Of a stretch of 64,000 nucleotides of DNA, positions 62,101-64,000 are shown one piece after another. Made by a program: the position numbers and the translations under genes. Positions within the stretch are counted from its first letter, which is position 1. The number at the start of each line of letters is the position of its first letter. This DNA comes from Closterium sp. NIES-65. Lineage: Eukaryota; Streptophyta; Zygnematophyceae; Desmidiales; Closteriaceae. The notes under the pieces are model-generated. The model was given only the letters and a program-made list of their open reading frames with translations, was not told the origin of the DNA and did not search any database. The DNA is taken from positions 558,001 to 622,000 of the forward strand of contig CANXME010000531.1 in NCBI GenBank assembly GCA_948144175.1, in the 5' to 3' direction.

Positions 62101-64000
62101 AATGCGGTGCTCAGCAACCCCATTTTGCTGCGGTGAGCCCGAAAGCGTGAACGACTGCTCGATGCCCTCCCCCTGATAGAAGGCCCGCAAGAGGTCGGAG
62201 GTGAACTCACCACCTCTGCCAGAATGCAGACGCAGGACACGAAGGTCTTGGCGGAACGTGCGGCAGAGCTGGAAACGAACAGCTTGGATCCAAGGGATCA
62301 GGACAGTAGAGACCTCACCCTTGGTGCGCAAGGGGAAGACCGTGGTGTAACGCGAGTAGTCGTCGACAACCAGCAGAAAGTACCGCTCACCGCCCTGTCC
62401 ACGAACGCGGGCTGGGCCCCACACGTCCAGGTGGAGGGTCCGCAGAGGAGCCTCTGTCGGGGGAAACAAAGAGGAGTTAAAAGCGGCGCGCTGCCGCCCC
62501 TCGACGCAAGGAAGGCAGGGAGGGGAGGGAGAGACCTGGGAAGACCAGACACAAGGAGGCGATGGTGCATGCCATGGAGACGTAGCAAGGCGGTGGCGCC
62601 AGAGAAGAGTCTGGTGCGACAGGGAGCGACACGAACAAGGGGAGGCTACCTGACCTGACGCAGACACCTGACCAGTAGCAGCTACCTGAGGAGACAAAGT
62701 CATCAATGTGTAAAGACTCGACCCTGGCCGACAGGTGAACGTGGCCAGGTGATGGCCAGCCCTGGAGCACGTATAGATTGCCACACGCTGTCCTCCAGGG
62801 GTAAAGGTGTCAACCCAATGATCCTGGAGGACGGCGTTGCTCACCAAGTTTGTCAAAAACGAGGGGAGGTGGAGGCCTGACAGTGAGGCAGACGGAACCG
62901 CCGGGCACGGAAGCACAGTGGAGGACCGTGCAACAACTGGGCCCCCTGAGGGGTCAGCCAGAGAGACTGCAACAGGTGCAGGGAGTGGTGTGAGTGCGGT
63001 ACTGTCACGGAAGAAGCAGCGAGAAGCACCTGAGTCAAGCGTGAAGGTGTGCAAGGCCTCAGGAGGTGCAGTAAATGAGAGAGCAGACTCACCAGCACCT
63101 AAGGCAACAGCCTCACTAGCACCTAGAGCAGCAACCTCTATACCGGGGTCGTACTGCACATACAGGTAACAGTCGCTCTCAGCACCACTAGGCAATTTAG
63201 ACATGGTAGTAAGGATGGCGTCATAGTCTAAAGCAAAGACATCAACGCCCGACCTAAGCAGCTCAAGCCAGTGGGGGGTTTTAGCCTCGTCGCCAAACTC
63301 TACGTGCCAGGCGCCAGTAAAGTAGGCGAAGCAGCAGGACTGTGCGTGACCAGGTGTCCCACAGGTCTGACCAGCTCGACGACCTGTGCGAATGACGTAC
63401 GGACAGCGACCAGGATTCGGAGACGTCCCACGCTGGTAAAGCCACTCACGAAGCTACTGGGGTGTAAGGGTCGGACGCCGCCATAGCTGCATCTGGCCAC
63501 CGCCAAATACTCCACACCACACAGCTCCACAGTGACTGCTACTACGGCTGCCACGACTCCCACTACTGCCACCATCGTCGTCACCACTCCCACCGCGACT
63601 ACAAAGTGAAGTCATGGCGGGCAAGCTAGGAGGAGCGCGACCTCTAGGGCAATACGGAGTGAAGGCAGTAGTACGAGTAGCAGTTGCAGTAAGACGAACA
63701 GCAGAGCGGCTCGTGAGGCTAGGCTGCAACACCTCCAGCACTCCTAGCAGCACCTCCATCAGCAGCAGCAGTAGCACGAGCAAAAGGGCGGATCGTGTCG
63801 GGTGGCGCGGCTCGGCCTGGGCGGCGCGGGCAGCAGGGCACGCGCTGTGGAGGGCAGCAGAGCGCGGGGCACTGGATGCAGCAGGGCGCGACGCGCGGGC
63901 TGCAGCAGAGCGCGACGCGCGGGGCAGCAGCGCGCGACGCGCGGGCTGCCGTACGCGCGGGGCAGCAGCGTGCAACGGGCGGGCTGCCGTTGGGCGCGAC
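59046..64000 (-). mobile_element. Copia LTR retrotransposon, minus strand, cut by the window end (Copia-3)
   Basis: Read on the minus strand. The 3' LTR (59187-59046) is followed upstream by a polypurine tract and a 3' non-coding part, then RNase H (about 59900-59463, SDASWVDD), RT (about 60880-60126, YVDN in place of YVDD), a Pro/Ala-rich linker, integrase (about 62610-61850, LHSGRGGEF, QQNGVAEHRIG), pre-integrase and protease (about 63060-62900), a Cys/His knuckle region (about 63440-63230) and a GC-rich Gag-side part up to the window edge. It is the same superfamily as Copia-1 and -2 but a more distant lineage. It is a broken fossil with several breaks; its 5' end lies outside the window. 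Confidence 0.9.

Noticed and set aside
1-64000. tRNA, rRNA or other structured RNA genes
   Set aside because: No cloverleaf with a proper T-arm and no rRNA-like stretch was found by eye; tRNA-like matches are only retroelement primer sites.

Overview
The window looks like nuclear DNA of a streptophyte green alga, most likely a Zygnematophyte such as Closterium. I infer this from memory of the Copia Gag type seen here, which opens with MATPSVLAFDAEGRAIDFEV; no search was run. Intron-rich host genes, chromovirus Gypsy and Copia elements, a LINE and very many minisatellites all fit a large eukaryotic genome.

Host genes. Three copies of one multi-exon gene family dominate. Copy C (46764-58123, +) gives a phase-consistent 14-exon model of 722 codons: signal peptide, a papain-fold (C1A-like) domain, two EGF-like domains and about four LysM domains. 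Ser97 replaces the catalytic Cys and Glu91 replaces the oxyanion Gln, while His245 and Asn265 are kept. Copy B (36921-29069, -) has the same architecture and the same Ser/Glu changes, but I find no exons for the His/Asn part. Copy A (about 4686-1405, -) is a decayed LysM-only remnant. A separate small gene (44683-45309, +) encodes a single-pass membrane protein with a PPxY motif.

Mobile DNA. 6431-13824 is a Copia element. 13825-27705 is the 3' part of an old Gypsy element. It carries a Copia (14028-24606, flanked by ACTGT duplications), which itself holds a chromovirus Gypsy (15909-21595), and also a short Copia-derived element (25498-26945). A 5'-truncated LINE (27728-28945) holding a MITE follows. 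The right end (59046-64000) is a minus-strand Copia that runs off the window.

The most unusual signal is a family of short palindromes, core TTTTGAG-N4-CTCAAAA with N4 itself self-complementary (GCGC, ACGT, TCGA, AATT). They lie in and around the LysM genes, and again and again sit exactly between two copies of a local tandem duplication of about 17-135 bp, including duplicated exons and splice sites. This suggests an undescribed process that inserts a palindrome together with a long target duplication and so multiplies exons. 38500-42560 is a run of minisatellites that is pyrimidine-rich on the left and purine-rich on the right; no gene is recognisable there.
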